Assembly: GCA_025435555.1 (NCBI GenBank) | Contig: JAIWWG010000015.1 | Span: forward strand, 62,001 to 126,000 | Reading direction: 5' to 3' | DNA: 64,000 nt | DNA from: Chytriomyces cf. hyalinus JEL632 | Taxonomy: Eukaryota; Chytridiomycota; Chytridiomycetes; Chytridiales; Chytriomycetaceae | Part shown: positions 11,898 through 24,573 of the stretch, in pieces | Layout: each line of letters begins with the position of its first letter | Numbering within the stretch: the first letter of the stretch is position 1 | Notes under the pieces: generated by a model | What the model saw: only the letters and a program-made list of their open reading frames with translations | Database searches by the model: none | Told to the model about the DNA's origin: nothing | Made by a program: the position numbers and the translations under genes

Positions 11898-13240
11898 GGG
11901 TTTGCTGTGCAACAAGGCGACGAAAATTCAATCAATCACTTTTCGCCAACAAAACCCAACAAACTGCCCACACCAGGCACACACACCTTGCGGAGGCCAT
12001 ATCTCCTGCATGGGACGCTGTGCTGTCTCCGTGCATGTCCGTGTCTAAGCGCCGCTGATGCGCTGTCTGACTGTCTCGCTACCGGCGTGTTAGGGTTCTC
12101 TTGAGAAACACCCAATTTGAGTGTGAGTTGCTGCTACACAAGGGCTTGACCGTTACCTACGAACTGGTTTCGAATGCGTCGACGCTGCTGGGACGGGTGC
12201 TCGAAAGAACGAGGCAGGATGTGTCGGGCAGCGAGGGCGTATGTGTGTGCAGTGCAACTGCCCCAATAAGAGCAAGCTAATCACAAAATTTAATGCCGCA
12301 TCCCATCCCACACATTCGTGCTGCCAGCATCCAGCCTAGCTTCTCAGAGCCCGATCCAGATGTGCACCGGGAGACTTCAGATGCAGCACTCCCAAGATGC
12401 AGCACCCGCAGTCAGTCGTGACGGGCACTTGGTTGTTTTGAAAAATTCAGCAGTCGCCGACTTGGCAACATTCTCAATTTTGTCAAAGTGCCGAAAGCGC
12501 TTTTCCGGTCAAGCGTCAAATTGTATTGTCCGAGACTTGGTTTCTCCACCCATCCTTCTGCCTGCTGCCTCCCTGAACAGCAGCATCGCATCTACAGCAC
12601 ACGCGGCCATCTTATGCTGCCTCTTATGTCGACACCACCAAAACACGCGCAAGCAAACAAACTCATTGTTATGGCCAGCGCCCCCTCAAGCTACATCTGG
12701 GATCATTACCGTCCCTATGCTACTGTTCTGGGAATAAATATCGTTTCTGGCTCTTCCGAGTTGAGGCTCGTAAAGCTCGAAAAGTTAAATCCCCACATTT
12801 CTTCAGTTGCAAGTTACGTTCCTGCAATCTGCTGATACCAGTGGGTAATGATACTTGGCGTCACAATGCCTCCAAAGGTGAAGCATTTACGCACATCTTT
12901 TATTCCGATGCTTAACCAAGACAACAGCTGCTTTTGAACTATGTGACAAGCGTTCTGGCATATGCACATTGAGCGGCCGCTTTATAACTGTGAATGGCCA
13001 TGCGGGGACGCATCGGGTACAACAGACACTGGCTCTATTCCCAACTTGAGATGCTCAGCGCACATGACGGCGCAAGCGACTGCCACGGTGTGAAGAGGTC
13101 TAACATGCGTGCACTTGGAGTGCACAACTGCGAGGCTGTGATGGTTGTAGCAACGACAATAACAAATCCATCATAACTAAGCAAGAGAGATGGGGGCCAC
13201 AGTTGCAACCGAAACAACCTTGAACAAATAAAACAACAAA
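11898..13240. other. Divergent intergenic region between the Ndt80-type gene and the SDR gene
   Basis: This 1.3-kb stretch should hold both promoters and the 5' leaders. An open but ATG-less frame runs from 12068 to 12294 on the plus strand; I could not attach it to a gene. Nothing else is recognised. Confidence 0.45.
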
Positions 13241-14501
13241 ATGGCGGACCAGCAAATCGATCTTTCTCTTCAGCGACTCTTTGGCCTCTCCGGCACTGGT
13301 GCATACAAGCAGAAGGTGGCCGTTGTGACTGGCGGCGGAACCGGCATCGGAAAGAGTTGAGCAACACTCACACACACCCCAACTGCAAACAAAAGTTCCA
13401 TCGCTGACTGTCTCTTTGTTCCAGTGATCGCAAGCGCCCTCGCCCAAAACGGAGCACGCGTATACATTGCCTCCCGCAAGTTGAATGTCGTCAGCGCCGC
13501 AGCCGCAGACATTAACGCGAACCCGCAAACTGTCGCAAGCGGAGGATCCTGCATTGCGTTACAGGCGGACTTGACGGACAAGGCAAAGGTTCAGGCGTTT
13601 GCAAATGAAATCAAAAAGAGAGAGGAGAAAGTTCATGTTCTTGTCAACAAGTGAGCCACACCCTGACTTTGACTAAGTATCCCTTGTTCAAGAACAGCAA
13701 CTCATTTTTTTTTTTTGTCACCAACAGCGCAGGAATGTCTTGGGGCAGTGACTTGCTCGAATTTGACGAAAAAAACGGATGGGATCGACTGTTTGCGTTG
13801 AATGTGAAAGGTCCCTTCTATTTGACAACTGCGTAAGTTTTAAATGATCCCGTCCGTAAACTCATGCACAAAAGAATATGCGATTGAAATTGATCTCTTT
13901 TGTTTCTAGCCTGGTCGGACAGCTCGAGAACGGAGCTTCAAACCTTGACCCAGGACGCGTCATCAACATTTCTTCCATCGCAAGTGTCGTGCCTGGATCC
14001 GTGGATCCAACTGGAACAGATACTTCCTCGTACAATGCATCCAAAGGTGTGTGATCCGTGCAATTCTGCATTCTTTTTTGTGTGTAAACCCGTTTTTTTT
14101 TTTCAGCGGCTTTAAATCACCTCACACGCGTTCTGGCCGCCACGCTGAGTGGCCGCTACATCACAGTGAATGCAATTGCGCCCGGCTTCTATCCATCCCG
14201 CATGACACAGTTGAGTACTTTAAATAGCCACCCCCCCCATCCTCACACAACAGTTCCACTAAAATCCCCCCCCCCCCCCCCCCCCCCCCCCTTTCTTTTT
14301 TGCAGACACGGAATCGAAGCTCTCGGAGAGGACATTGCGGTTGGACAACCGATGGGACGTATTGGGTCGACGGAAGATATGGCCGGACTTGCCCTCTTTT
14401 TGAGCTCGCGCGCTTCCGCGCATATCACGGGACAAGTGATTATGACGGATGGAGGATATTCTCTGTGCTATGCAGCGGGATCTCACGTTGCAAAGTTGTA
14501 A
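13241..14501 (+). CDS. Short-chain dehydrogenase/reductase (SDR)
   Basis: Six exons (13241-13355, 13425-13650, 13728-13832, 13910-14046, 14107-14209, 14306-14501) sum to 882 nt, 293 residues. It is a classical SDR: the nucleotide-binding TGGGTGIGK at about 32-40, the NNAG element formed across an intron, the SS of NISSIAS, the catalytic Y and K in YNASK (split by an intron), and the C-terminal TGQVIMTDGGYS. The reaction is an NAD(P)H-dependent carbonyl or alcohol conversion. The closest known style is 3-oxoacyl-ACP reductase/RhlG-like, but substrate is not readable. No signal peptide or obvious targeting leader is seen, so probably cytosolic. It converges with the sulfate permease 177 bp downstream. 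Confidence 0.92.
14266..14292. repeat. 27-nt poly-C tract inside an SDR intron
   Basis: An uninterrupted run of C lies in the last intron of the SDR gene just before the TTTCTTTTTTGCAG acceptor, where it replaces part of the pyrimidine tract. Confidence 0.9.
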
Positions 14502-14678
14502 AGATTTTTTGTATCACCCTTTGCCCGCGTAGTGTGTGGCTCGGGTGCAAGCATCTAGCTTGAAATAAACAACAGTCTGCGTTAAGAAATACATAAGTTT
14601 TTTCTTTTACTGCAAGTCGAGTTGGTTTTATCGTCTCAGGACAAATCCAATATCACGCGTTGAACTGAATTTCTCTTT

Positions 14679-17073
14679 TCACGACCGAAGAAGAATGTCC
14701 GCTGGGGTAAGACCCCGCACTGCGTCTCTTGTTTGCGCATCCGCCGCTTCCACGGCAAGATCAACCGATCGATGAAAAAAGTCCACATTATTACAACCGC
14801 AAGGCGGCTTGTTCTGGATCAAACTTGCGGGGACATCAAATGCTTGGAAATGAATTAAAGAGCCGCTTTCGTCGGACGACACGGGTCGGAGTAATGCTCC
14901 AGGCTCTATATTCAGAGGTTCAGGGGCGACGCCAAGAGTACGTGTTGAGGAGGAAGAGGAGGTTGTTGGAAACCCTGGAGCACATGGAGTCGCATCGATG
15001 CTTGAAGCGGAAGTGCATCCAGGAACGCGTAAGAGGACTTTCATGTGGCGCCGGCGGACATGGGCGAAATGGAGAGGGACTTTGTGGCCGGCGTGTCGCG
15101 CAACGTCGTCTTTAATGTCTAACAGTGTTTGTAGTCCAGTATAATCGATATGGTTTACGGCTGAAAAGTCGAGAACGATTGCTCTTAATACCGGTAACTG
15201 TTTCTGTGATGAAATGCAAAGTTTTTAACAAAACGACAATTGAAAAACTGGTATAAAACTCACTGAAAACAAAGCATTCTGCTCTTCATCGCGATTAATA
15301 GCAGCAACATCCGTCCATTTTGCTTGCTCATTGGACCCTCCAAACTTGTATCGCTCCTTCACAATGCTCGTAATTCGCTTCGTCAAGTAAGATCCATTCG
15401 GATATGTTAAACTTTCCTCAGGTCTAAACAGCAGAATGCCTGCCGGTGCTTCAACAACCACGTCATCTCCTTCATCATATCCTTCCGCCTCAGGATCAAT
15501 CCAAGTCCCCGACCGTGTCCGTGCGAGAACTTTAATCTCAGGCCGAGCAATTCGCACCAACAACACGACCAGAGAAAATGACACTGACGCATAAATTGCT
15601 GCCTCAATGGACGCGATAAATGTTACAATGCAAGCAACCCAGAACCCAACAAAGTCCATCAATTCTACTTCATACAGACTTTTCACGACGGAAAAGTTTG
15701 ACAGCAGTTCAGAGATTGCGGCAATCACGATGGCGGCAAGTGTTGCCGAGGGAATATAAGAAATTGCCCTTGTTATCGAGAACAGGGAAACAATCACAAT
15801 TATGCCGGCAAAGAACGAGGCTAGCGGAGACATGGAGCCCGTTGAAGAACTGATTGCCGATCGCGAAAACGATGCCGTGACGGAGAAGCCGCCCACAAGA
15901 GAGGCAAATACATTGCAGAATCCCAACGCGACAATTTCTTGGTCAACATCGGGAGTGTAACCGTTGAATCTTCCGTACGATTTTGCAACAGCGATATGCT
16001 CAAGTAGGGACACTACCAAGATTCCAGGCAAGGCTTTCAGCACCTCGGATGTTAGAGCAAGCTGAGAAAAATGCGGAACTGCGATCCCAGAGAGTCCGAA
16101 CGGGACTTTGCTCACAGTCTCGAATTCAATGTTCGGAAAACTCCTCAACAAGAACGAAATAAACGTGAATACTGCGATTGCGATTGTGTTGCGCAAGTGG
16201 CCGAGCTGCGTCAGCCATGGCAATTTTGGAGCGCCAAATGCACATCCAAATTTGAGTGCAAAAATCAAAATGAGGGATACAATGCCAAACATGGCGTCGT
16301 AACCTGATATTTGGTTGAAACTGTTGATGACTTTGATGAGCACCCACAGCGGCGCGTCCATGTTGTCGATTCCTTTGATCCCGAGAAGGGTTGCCGTTTG
16401 TCCGACGATTATTTGGATGCCGGCCCCAGACGTCAAGCCTGCAGATTACACATGTAAGCTGCGCGATTTAAAACAATTTTGCATTCGTACATACCAGCTA
16501 TGACTGGAACGGGCACAAAGTCGGCCATCAGTCCAAGCTGAAGGAAACCCATGCCCAGCTGTACCAAGCCAGACCAGAATGCTAAAGTGGCAGCAAGCTT
16601 CGCTGATTCGAGTGGGTCAGTTGCCGAAGAGGATGACGCGATCAGCTGTCCCACGATCAAGGACAGGACGGAAGTCGGGCCAATTGAAACATCTGACGAG
16701 GAAGTTCTCTTAAAACAAAGCAACAAGTTCCGCTTGTTTTTACCTTTTGAAGTCGCGAAGACAGAATATACAATGACTCCCATGAAGGACGAATACAGCC
16801 CAAGTTCGGCTGGCAGCCTCGCCAACTTTGTGGTATAAGCAATGGCCTTCAGGCATAAAACACACCAGTTTAGATGGTGCCGGTAGCTTGATTGACTGCA
16901 GTCGTTGTTCTCACCTGTGGGATCAACACAAGACCGACGGTCACTCCGCTCCAGAAGTCTGCGTACAGCCAGTCAATGGATTTGTACTGGGGAAGCCACG
17001 CCAGCACCGGCACAAGCAATGCTAGTTTGCTGGATACAGCTGGTCCGCCTGAATCGCGGTTTGGACGAGACAT
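14679..17073 (-). CDS. SulP-family sulfate permease with STAS domain
   Basis: Multi-exon gene of roughly 700 residues. The N-terminus begins MSRPNRDSGGP and soon reaches the SulP entry LLVPVLAWLPQYKSIDWLYADFWSGVTVGLVLIPQ. Further marks are GLYSSFMGVIVYSVFATSK, DVSIGPTSVLSLIVGQ, and SFPNIEF before the core helices with EHIAVAKSYGRFNGY, SFSRSAISSSTGSMSPLAS. The C-terminal STAS domain shows RAIVLDFSAVNHIDYTGLQTL. SulP proteins import sulfate (or other oxyanions) with protons at the plasma membrane. Introns lie near 16920-16850, 16745-16690, 16495-16437 and 15260-15210. The tail after the STAS fold carries a Ser/Pro-rich insertion (about 15010-14890). Anion specificity is inferred from family only. 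Confidence 0.9.
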
Positions 17074-17435
17074 GTTTTGGGAAAAGAAATGTCGCAATTC
17101 GATTGCGCAAAGTTAAAAAAATTAACTGTAAAAAGACGTATGTGGGGAGGCTTGTAAATATTTTAAAAGGAGCTGTTTGTGACAGTTCCCCGCCATACGT
17201 GTTCAACCACTGCTACTTCAGCGGCATCGTCCCAACTCAGTTTCTCGCGCTCACGACAGAGAAATCCAACCGTGCTGGGCTTCTTTTTAAAAAAACGCCC
17301 GCTCTTGGAAACATGCGCGAGAAATGAAGCTGATTTCGTAGTTGCGCGCACAAGGCTCGAGTCTTTTCTGTTTTCGCAAGCAAATTTATATTCTGATATT
17401 TTAAAACGGCTTTATATTTACGCGTTCTGGAGTTC
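17074..17435. other. Upstream region of the sulfate permease
   Basis: AT-rich with an AAAAATTAACTG stretch just before the SulP start. No gene is supported, although several short frames are open. Confidence 0.4.
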
Positions 17436-17754
17436 TTAAGACGGGCGGTGTAAGCATCTTCCTGGAATAAGCTTGTGCCATTCCTGTAAAGCGCGACGAA
17501 TTAACTGACCCGAAGTACGCACCATTTCCTTGACCACCGCTTTCGGAACGAGCAAATCATGCGAATCAGTCCAAATCACACCCGCGCATTCCGCGATTGG
17601 ATTCAGCTGCAAAAGTGAACTCGCTCAATTCCCCGTCGCATGAATATATTGAATGCAGCGCAAATAAAAAACGCGAATACGTGACCAAATATAGAATCGG
17701 TCGACTCACCAAAGCCGATCCTGCTTTCACTGATTGGAGCAGGGCCCATCGCAT
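17436..17754 (-). CDS. Possible small spliced gene, 71 residues, unknown
   Basis: Two exons (17754-17710 and 17606-17436) with a GTGAGT donor and TTTTGCAG acceptor join in phase 0 to an ATG-to-TAA frame of 71 residues. The second exon reads like protein, with an amphipathic stretch VVKEMVRTSGQLIRRALQEW near its end. No domain, signal peptide or membrane segment is recognised, and no family comes to mind. It sits alone between the sulfate permease promoter and the Nramp promoter. The good splice sites and kept frame are the only support; it could also be chance. Confidence 0.3.
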
Positions 17755-18052
17755 CCATCCCCCTTCAACCGCCGTTGACCTCAGGAGTTCTCAGACCACC
17801 CCAGCAGCACTTCCCGTGGAATAATGATCGCCATCACCCGCATTGATCAATGATTGGCCCCGAGTATCCGCGAGCAAATTCTCGGAACCGCACAATCAAA
17901 ACATGTCGGGAACGCGCCGTTCATTATGTAATCTCTTAGTTGGTTTCTCGGGATGTCAACTGACCAATAGGAAATTTTGGCTGAATTTGGTCAAAAAGGA
18001 GGCGCCGGCCTGACAACGAAAAACCCCAATAACTTGCAATCCCCATCTGAAC

Positions 18053-19716
18053 ATGTCCAACAACGCATCCGAATCAACCCCGCTTCTGCGGAGGCAGCTC
18101 TCCTCAACCACCGACCATGCACACGACGCTATGAAATCTGAGACGCCGTTCTCCTTCAAAGACTTTCGGCGCTTCATTGGCCCAGGCTTCATGGTAACCT
18201 TGTCGATGACAGCGCGCCCATCCTTTGTTCTTACGGGACTCGTTTCTTCCTAGATTGGCGTTGGATACTTGGACCCCGGAAATTGGGCGACAGACTTGGC
18301 GGGCATGTGTCTATGAAGGTCCACTGTCATTTGAGTGAATCACTGATTTCATTGCGCCTTCATCCCTTTCTCAGCTGGCTCGCAGTTTGGATACAGCCTG
18401 CTCTACATCGTTCTCGCCGCCACTCTCATGGCGATGGTCCTTCAATACCTCTGCATCAAGCTCGGAACTGTCACAGGCAACGACCTCGCAATGGCCTGCA
18501 GAAAACACTTCAACCCACAAGCAAACCTGGCTCTCTTCATCCTCTGCGAACTCGCAATCATCGCCACAGATCTGGCTGAAGTAGTCGGAACGGCAATTGC
18601 CCTGAATCTTTTGTTTTCGATTCCATTGCCAGTCGGCGTGGCTCTGACTTCTTTGGACGTGCTTATCGTGTTGATGTTTTGGGGCGCCAAGCATCTCAAG
18701 ACGTATGAAAAGGGTGTCATGGCGCTGATTGGACTTGTTGCGATCTGCTTTGTGTACCTGCTGGGAGTTGCGAAGCCTGTCTGGGTGGATGTCATGTGGG
18801 GATTTGTTCCATCGGCTGGAATTGTGAGGCAAGAAGGGCAGTTGTACATTGCAATGGCCATTATCGGTGCCACTGTGAGTTATCTTCAAATCTGTTGTTC
18901 GAATCTTTGGAACTGAATCTTATCTGCAACCAACAGATCATGCCCCACAACTTATACCTGCATTCATCAATCGTGCGCTACCGTTCCCATGCTGGCGAGT
19001 TTGGAGAAATTGTGGAACTCCCACCGCAAAAACAAATCCTTTGTTCAACCGAAGAAAACACTCAACCTCTCAAACGCATGACATTCCTGCCACAATATAT
19101 CCGCTATGCAAACATTGACTCCATCGTCGCTTTAACCGGTGCGCTGCTCATCAACAGTGCCATCCTCATTGTTGCTGGCTCAGCATTCTCCGGCGATGGA
19201 GAAGTGGGTGAAATCCAGGACGCATATTACTTGCTCAAAAAGCATTTGGGCCCACTTGCTGCGTTTTCTTTTGCGCTTGCATTATTTTGTGCGGGTCAGT
19301 CGTCGACCATCACAGGCACGCTGTGTGGACAGATTGTGACGGAGGGTTTCCTGGGTCCCAGTATCAAGTTTCAGCCAGCCGTTCAACGGCTCTTGACGCG
19401 TGTGTTGGCAATTGTGCCTGCAATGGCTGCTGCATTGTACGGTGGAGAGAGTGGGATGAATGATTTGTTGGTGATGAGTCAAGTGATGCTTTCTCTGCAG
19501 CTGCCTTTTGCCGTGTGGCCGTTGGTGTGGATCACGGGAGGTGCGGAGGGAGATGCGATGAAAGTAACATTTAAGGGAAATGTGGAGGACGGACAAGGTG
19601 ATGAATCTGTGGTGGTGGACTATGCCAACTCGAATGGTTTGAAGCGGGTTGCCTTTGCCATTGCTGTGGTGATCACGCTGTTCCAAGTGATACTGGTGTA
19701 CAAGACCTTTTACTGA
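18053..19716 (+). CDS. Nramp-family divalent metal transporter
   Basis: Four exons (18053-18193, 18254-18308, 18375-18874, 18937-19716) sum to 1476 nt and 491 residues. The key metal-binding motifs are both present: DPGN (in GVGYLDPGNWATDLA, helix 1) and MPHN (in IMPHNLYLHSS, helix 6). About 11 hydrophobic helices follow the hydrophilic N-terminal tail with STPLLRRQLS. Nramp proteins (Smf in yeast) move Mn2+, Fe2+ or related metals with protons at the plasma membrane or vacuole. The STPLL/LRR tail could be a dileucine sorting signal (inference). The second intron needs a weak GTCTATG donor to keep frame; a nearby GTGTCT is the alternative. Confidence 0.93.
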
Positions 19717-19855
19717 AGCGAGGGAGTGCGTTTTTTCAGATGTACATTTTCGAGAAGCAATACATCATCGTTTGATGTTTGATGTGTCTGAGTTTGAACA
19801 TAAGGAATCCGACCGAATAAGGGTATTTTTTCAATTCATTTCTGGAAAAAAAATC

Positions 19856-22800
19856 ATGTCAGAGAACGGGAACGAAACCTTCTTCGACACGGCCGACGAC
19901 ATCGAGCGGCCCTTTGCCAGCGACAGCGAAGCAGAGTACATCGAGCCCGTCGTCATTGGCCGCCGCGACGAGCAGTCACCGAGAGAGTCGCCGTTTACAG
20001 TCAACCGAATGTTCTCAGTGCTTGTGAGCCACGGGTTTGTGCGGCGACGGCACCTCTTTCGTTGCTCGGAATTCGGTCTGACGGCTGCTTAAAAACACGA
20101 AAAAAACACAAACAGGGATGCGGAGAGGGATACGGCTGTGGCCCAACGGGTGGCAACTGCGCTCTCACAACGTGGTCTGAGCGTCTCCATGGGCTCAGAT
20201 GCAATCGATGCCATGGGATTGGATGGAAGACCCTCTGTATTCGTTGCTGTGCTTTCGACACTGTTTGAAGCGACTCTGACGCTGAGGGAAGACTTGCTCT
20301 ACGCGCATTCCGCATCCATTCCAATCGCAGCACTGATTATCGACCAGTCCGAACTGCTTACATGGAGCGTTATTCTGGCGGATCGAAATACAGTGTCTGC
20401 TTCAGATTGTGTTGGTGGTGTTGCTGAGGATGGGTCACAATGGGGGGCACGCTTGAGTTCTTTTGTTGACAAGGTTGCTGCTCTTGTCAGTCGCAGCCCG
20501 GATTCACCGCCATCTTCGGTCATTGCATCGCAAAATCTGGTTCCGGATACAAAGTCGCGTCCAAACTCTGGAATTTTCAGCGTCCAGCGAAAACCTCGTC
20601 TGTCGATCCTTCGACCCCGCTCGAGCATTTGGAATATAACCCAGGCACCAGATATGTCAGCATCCAATTCTCTCGCGCGCAGAGAAAAGCTGCGGGGATT
20701 ATCATTGTTGAAAAAATACCTCCACCCATTTGACATCTCATCTCCCGAGTCGCTCGAAGTTCGATACGCCAGATTGGATGCAACCACAAGAAGCTGGCTG
20801 ATCAATAACATTGCAAAATGGGTGAAGCAATCGGATGCAGAGGATGACACTGTTTTGTGGTTGCTTGGGGGTTCTGGCGCGGGGAAATCAACTGCTGCCG
20901 CCGCCTTGATCAAACATCTTCCTCAAAAAGCGGGAAACACGCATGTTGCTTGGGCACTGTTATCACCCAATCTGTACGCTGACACGGGAGACATCATCAA
21001 CAGTCTCGTCTATCGACTTGCCGAATCTTGGTCCGATTTTGCGAAAGAGCTGACAGACCTTGAACGGAAGCAAAAGCCTCTTGGTTTCCAAAAGACCGTT
21101 TCGAGTACGATTCCCCAGCGACTGCGAACTCTCATAAGTGACCCGATCTTGATGGCGCTTTCGAAATCCCCCTTAAGTGCGGCACCTTCTATTCTCTTTA
21201 TCATTGACGGATTGGAACATTTCGAAAACGAATCGGCATTGAATGAGTTTATTCTGACGCTGAAATGCGAACTACTAATATTGCCACCGAATGTCAAGTT
21301 CCTATTTCTCTCAGAACCAACTGACTCAATCAACCAAGCCATGTCTGGGCTGAATCCAACACATATAGAACTAGAGGGTGCATTCCAACTCAAAGATCTC
21401 AAAAAAGTACATCAACGCCTCATTACTCAATCCCTCATCGCCAATTGCAAATACGAACCTGAAGACTTGGACGAGGCTGTTCGGGCGCTCACTTTGCAAT
21501 GCAACAACTCTTTTCTCTATTCACGTTTTGCATTCGAACCCATTCGAATAAGCGGTATCAAGTTCAAGTCACCCCACTTTATCCACCAAGCCATTCAAAT
21601 ATTTCCACACAACGTGAATGCACTGCTGTTGGGTCTCCTGACGTACCTGTACGATGAGGAAACTGCCGATATCGATGATCCTCAGAAACTGGATGAAGAG
21701 TTGTCTTTGTTTCGAAAAGTGTTTGCAACCCTCATGTTCATAAAAACACGGGTGAGTGTCAAATGCCTGTCTGGATTTATCGAGCAACCGGAGCAGCAAG
21801 TTCGAACTTTGTTGGCGAGGAATTGCGCGTTGCTGGACATTGTTTTGATGGACGTGAATGGGGTCAACACGGCGCATGTGCAGTTGGCACATGCATGCGT
21901 GGCCGAGTTTATTGCGAGCGAGCAGTGCGCGGACGCGCGGTTTCGAATCACGCGGCGAGCTGCTCACGCAGAGTTTGCGCTGCGTTTGTTGAAGCACGCG
22001 ACTCTCGGGTTGCGCGCAAACCCGCTTAAACTGGAAGATCCAAGCACGTGGCTCAATGAAGAGATTCCAGATTTAGAAAAGAGTCTTTCTGAGCGTGTTC
22101 CAGAACATGTCTTGTATGTGGTCAAGTATCTCGGCATTCACTTTGAGTCACTTGCTTCTGCTCTTCAAGGAGATGGTGGGGGTCAAGTGGGGAGGAAAAC
22201 TGTGAAAGCAGTTCAGACCTTGGTCGGGGTTTTTGTGTCTGACAAACTGCTGGAATGGATGGAGACACTGTCTTTGCTGGGGCTGCTTGAAGAAGTTGGT
22301 CAGAAAACGTTACGAACTTTGCTGGACTTTATCACATCGTTTAAAGCTTCTACGCGCCTCGGTGCAATCGCTGGATTTTTTGCACGGAATGCTGTAACTG
22401 TTGCTCGGGTGGCCTCCAAACAACTTTTGGGCTCTTCGTCTTCAGCATCTTTAATTGATGATTCTGGCGCCTCTCCAGACACATCCACTGTCCCCGGATT
22501 TATTGAAACCATTCTTCCGAATTCTCCTCCCCCTACAACCCAAACAATTCATCTGCTACGAGACGCGATCCACTTTCTGACTCAGTTTCAGGCTCCTATT
22601 GCCACCAGCTCATTTCATGTCTACATTAGCGCAATTCCCTTCAGCCCGCCCACCAGTTTAATTCACAAACACTACCGCAAGTCAGCAGATCGGGCAGCGT
22701 TTTCAAGCCAAGGCACGTCACGCCGCGTTCCGATCGTTATGCGCGGTGTTTGCGAAACGTGGCCGGATTTGGTGCATGTGATTCACTCGCACTCTCGACT

Positions 22801-24443
22801 CGTGAGTGCCGTGTGTGTTTCGCCCGACGGACGATGGATTGCGAGCGCGAGTTATGATTGCACAGTGCGGATCTTTGAGGCCGAAACAGGTATTAACCCA
22901 AGCTGTTTTCTTTTTTCTTTTCAAACACGTTTTTGATCGTTGGGAAAAAACAAGGTCGATTGTATCGCATACTTGAGGGCCACACGGATCAAGTTTGGAA
23001 CCTTTCCATTTCATCCGACAGCGCATTCATTGTTTCTGGCGGCCATGACGAAACTGCAAAAACGTGGATCCTGCAAACCGGCGAATGTGTGAAAACAACA
23101 CATGCAAAAACGTTTGGGATTAATCGGCTTGCAATCACGCGGGATGGGTCAAAACTGATTTCGATTCAAACGAGCGATGGAAGTGTACTTGTGCGCTGGA
23201 ACATTCAACATGAAACTGAAGGGAAGGATTCTGACTCTGAAGGTGTATTGTGGAAATTTGTTGGCCATCAAGGAGCCGTCGGCTGTGTTGCTGTCACTGT
23301 GGACGGAAATATGGTAGCAAGTGGGGGTGTAGATGATTGCACTGTGCGGTTGTGGGATTTGGTCTCTGGGAAAGGTATTCGCACGCTGGATGGTCATGGG
23401 ATCGGTGGCGTGCAGTGTGTAGCGTTTTCTGGAGACGGGAAGGTACTTGTGAGTGGTGGAGCGGATGAAACATGTCGCGTTTGGGATGTACAATCAGGGC
23501 GATGCTTGAAAATATTTGCAGGCCATGAAGGATGCATTAACAGTGTTGCGATTACAAGTGATGGGCGTCGATTAGTTTCAGGTTTATGCTCCATGTTGTA
23601 CTTTGACTCTGTTATGCTGACAAACCGCGTTGCATAGGATCGGACGATCAGACTGTTCGAGTTTGGGAACTCAAGCTGGACAACCCCACATCAAGTTCCA
23701 TGGACATGTCAATGTCCTCTTCTACAACGGCGCATTCACCTTCGCTAAACGGCAATCCATACGCGAAAACTATAGAAGCAATCAAAATCACATCCGCGGG
23801 CGATGCAGTCATCTCAGCTGGCGTGGACGACCTCATCCATGTATGGCACGCAGAGACGGGCGCACTTCTTCGATCTTTTGAATACTCAATTCTCGGGGTA
23901 TCCTCAAAGCGAGAAGCAGTGCACAAAATTGCTCGAATGGAAGGTGCGACAGGCGTTGAAGAGTTTGAGTATAGTGTTCCGGAGGGTGGATTTGTGACAT
24001 CGGGCGCTGTGAAACGGCTTGTCACTGTTCCTGGCGGGGTTCAAGTGAGTTCTGACCGGATTGAAATCAAGAAGCGGCGGAATAGCGCTGGCAGTATCAA
24101 CGGCACGCGTGACTCTTTGGCGATTGTGAAAGTGGATGGAAGAGTCTTGATGCTCACCAAGACTGAAGTGGAGCATATCGAAGCACAGATGGACGCGATA
24201 GAGCGAGGGTTGGTGGACGTGGACTTCAACTCAGTCGCGTCTCCCGTTTCGGACGTGTTTTCCGATGATGGATGGTCGGAGGCGTGGTATATGAGCGCAG
24301 AGGGGTGGGTGTTTGACAAGCGTGACGAAGGAGTTCGGCGATTCTGGTTGCCTGAAACATACCGAGGGGAGATAGTGAGTCATCAGGGGCGTATTGTAGC
24401 GATCGCTTGCGCGGATGGGCAAGTTTTAATTGTGCATGTTTAG
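19856..24443 (+). CDS. STAND protein: TIR-like, NACHT ATPase, WD40 repeats
   Basis: A large multi-exon gene (about 1,450 residues). The start MSENGNETFFDTADD precedes an N-terminal alpha/beta domain reading RDTAVAQRVATALSQRGLSV, then PSVFVAVLSTLFEATLTLREDLLYA and IPIAALIID; this order looks like a TIR-like fold. Next is a STAND ATPase with Walker A GGSGAGKS (about 20868-20891) and Walker B ILFIIDGLEHF (about 21190). After a helical linker come six or seven WD40 repeats, for example SVCVSPDGRWIASASYDCTV, SGGHDETAKTWILQTG and SGGADETCRVWDVQSGR, split by introns near 22891-22953 and 23582-23637. Such proteins are known in fungi as NLR-like receptors in allorecognition or immunity; the role here is inference. 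The first intron (about 20024-20115/20125) has an unclear acceptor. Confidence 0.82.
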
Positions 24444-24573
24444 AAAAACAAGAATTGCTGTGACTTTTGTTTGTGTGGGATGATGATACCAAAGGCCATT
24501 GTGACATAAAAGAGATGGACGCAGGAAACTTGAAGAAGGTAAATAAATATTTACATAAAATCAAACACAGAAA

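Noticed and set aside
12068-12294. ATG-less open frame on the plus strand that reads like protein (ELLLHKGLTVTYELVSNAST)
   Set aside because: No start, no matching splice partner and no known domain; GC-rich sequence gives such frames by chance.
17438-17455. GACGGGCGGTGT resembling the 3' universal part of SSU rRNA
   Set aside because: Only about 12 nt match and the flanks do not fit rRNA.
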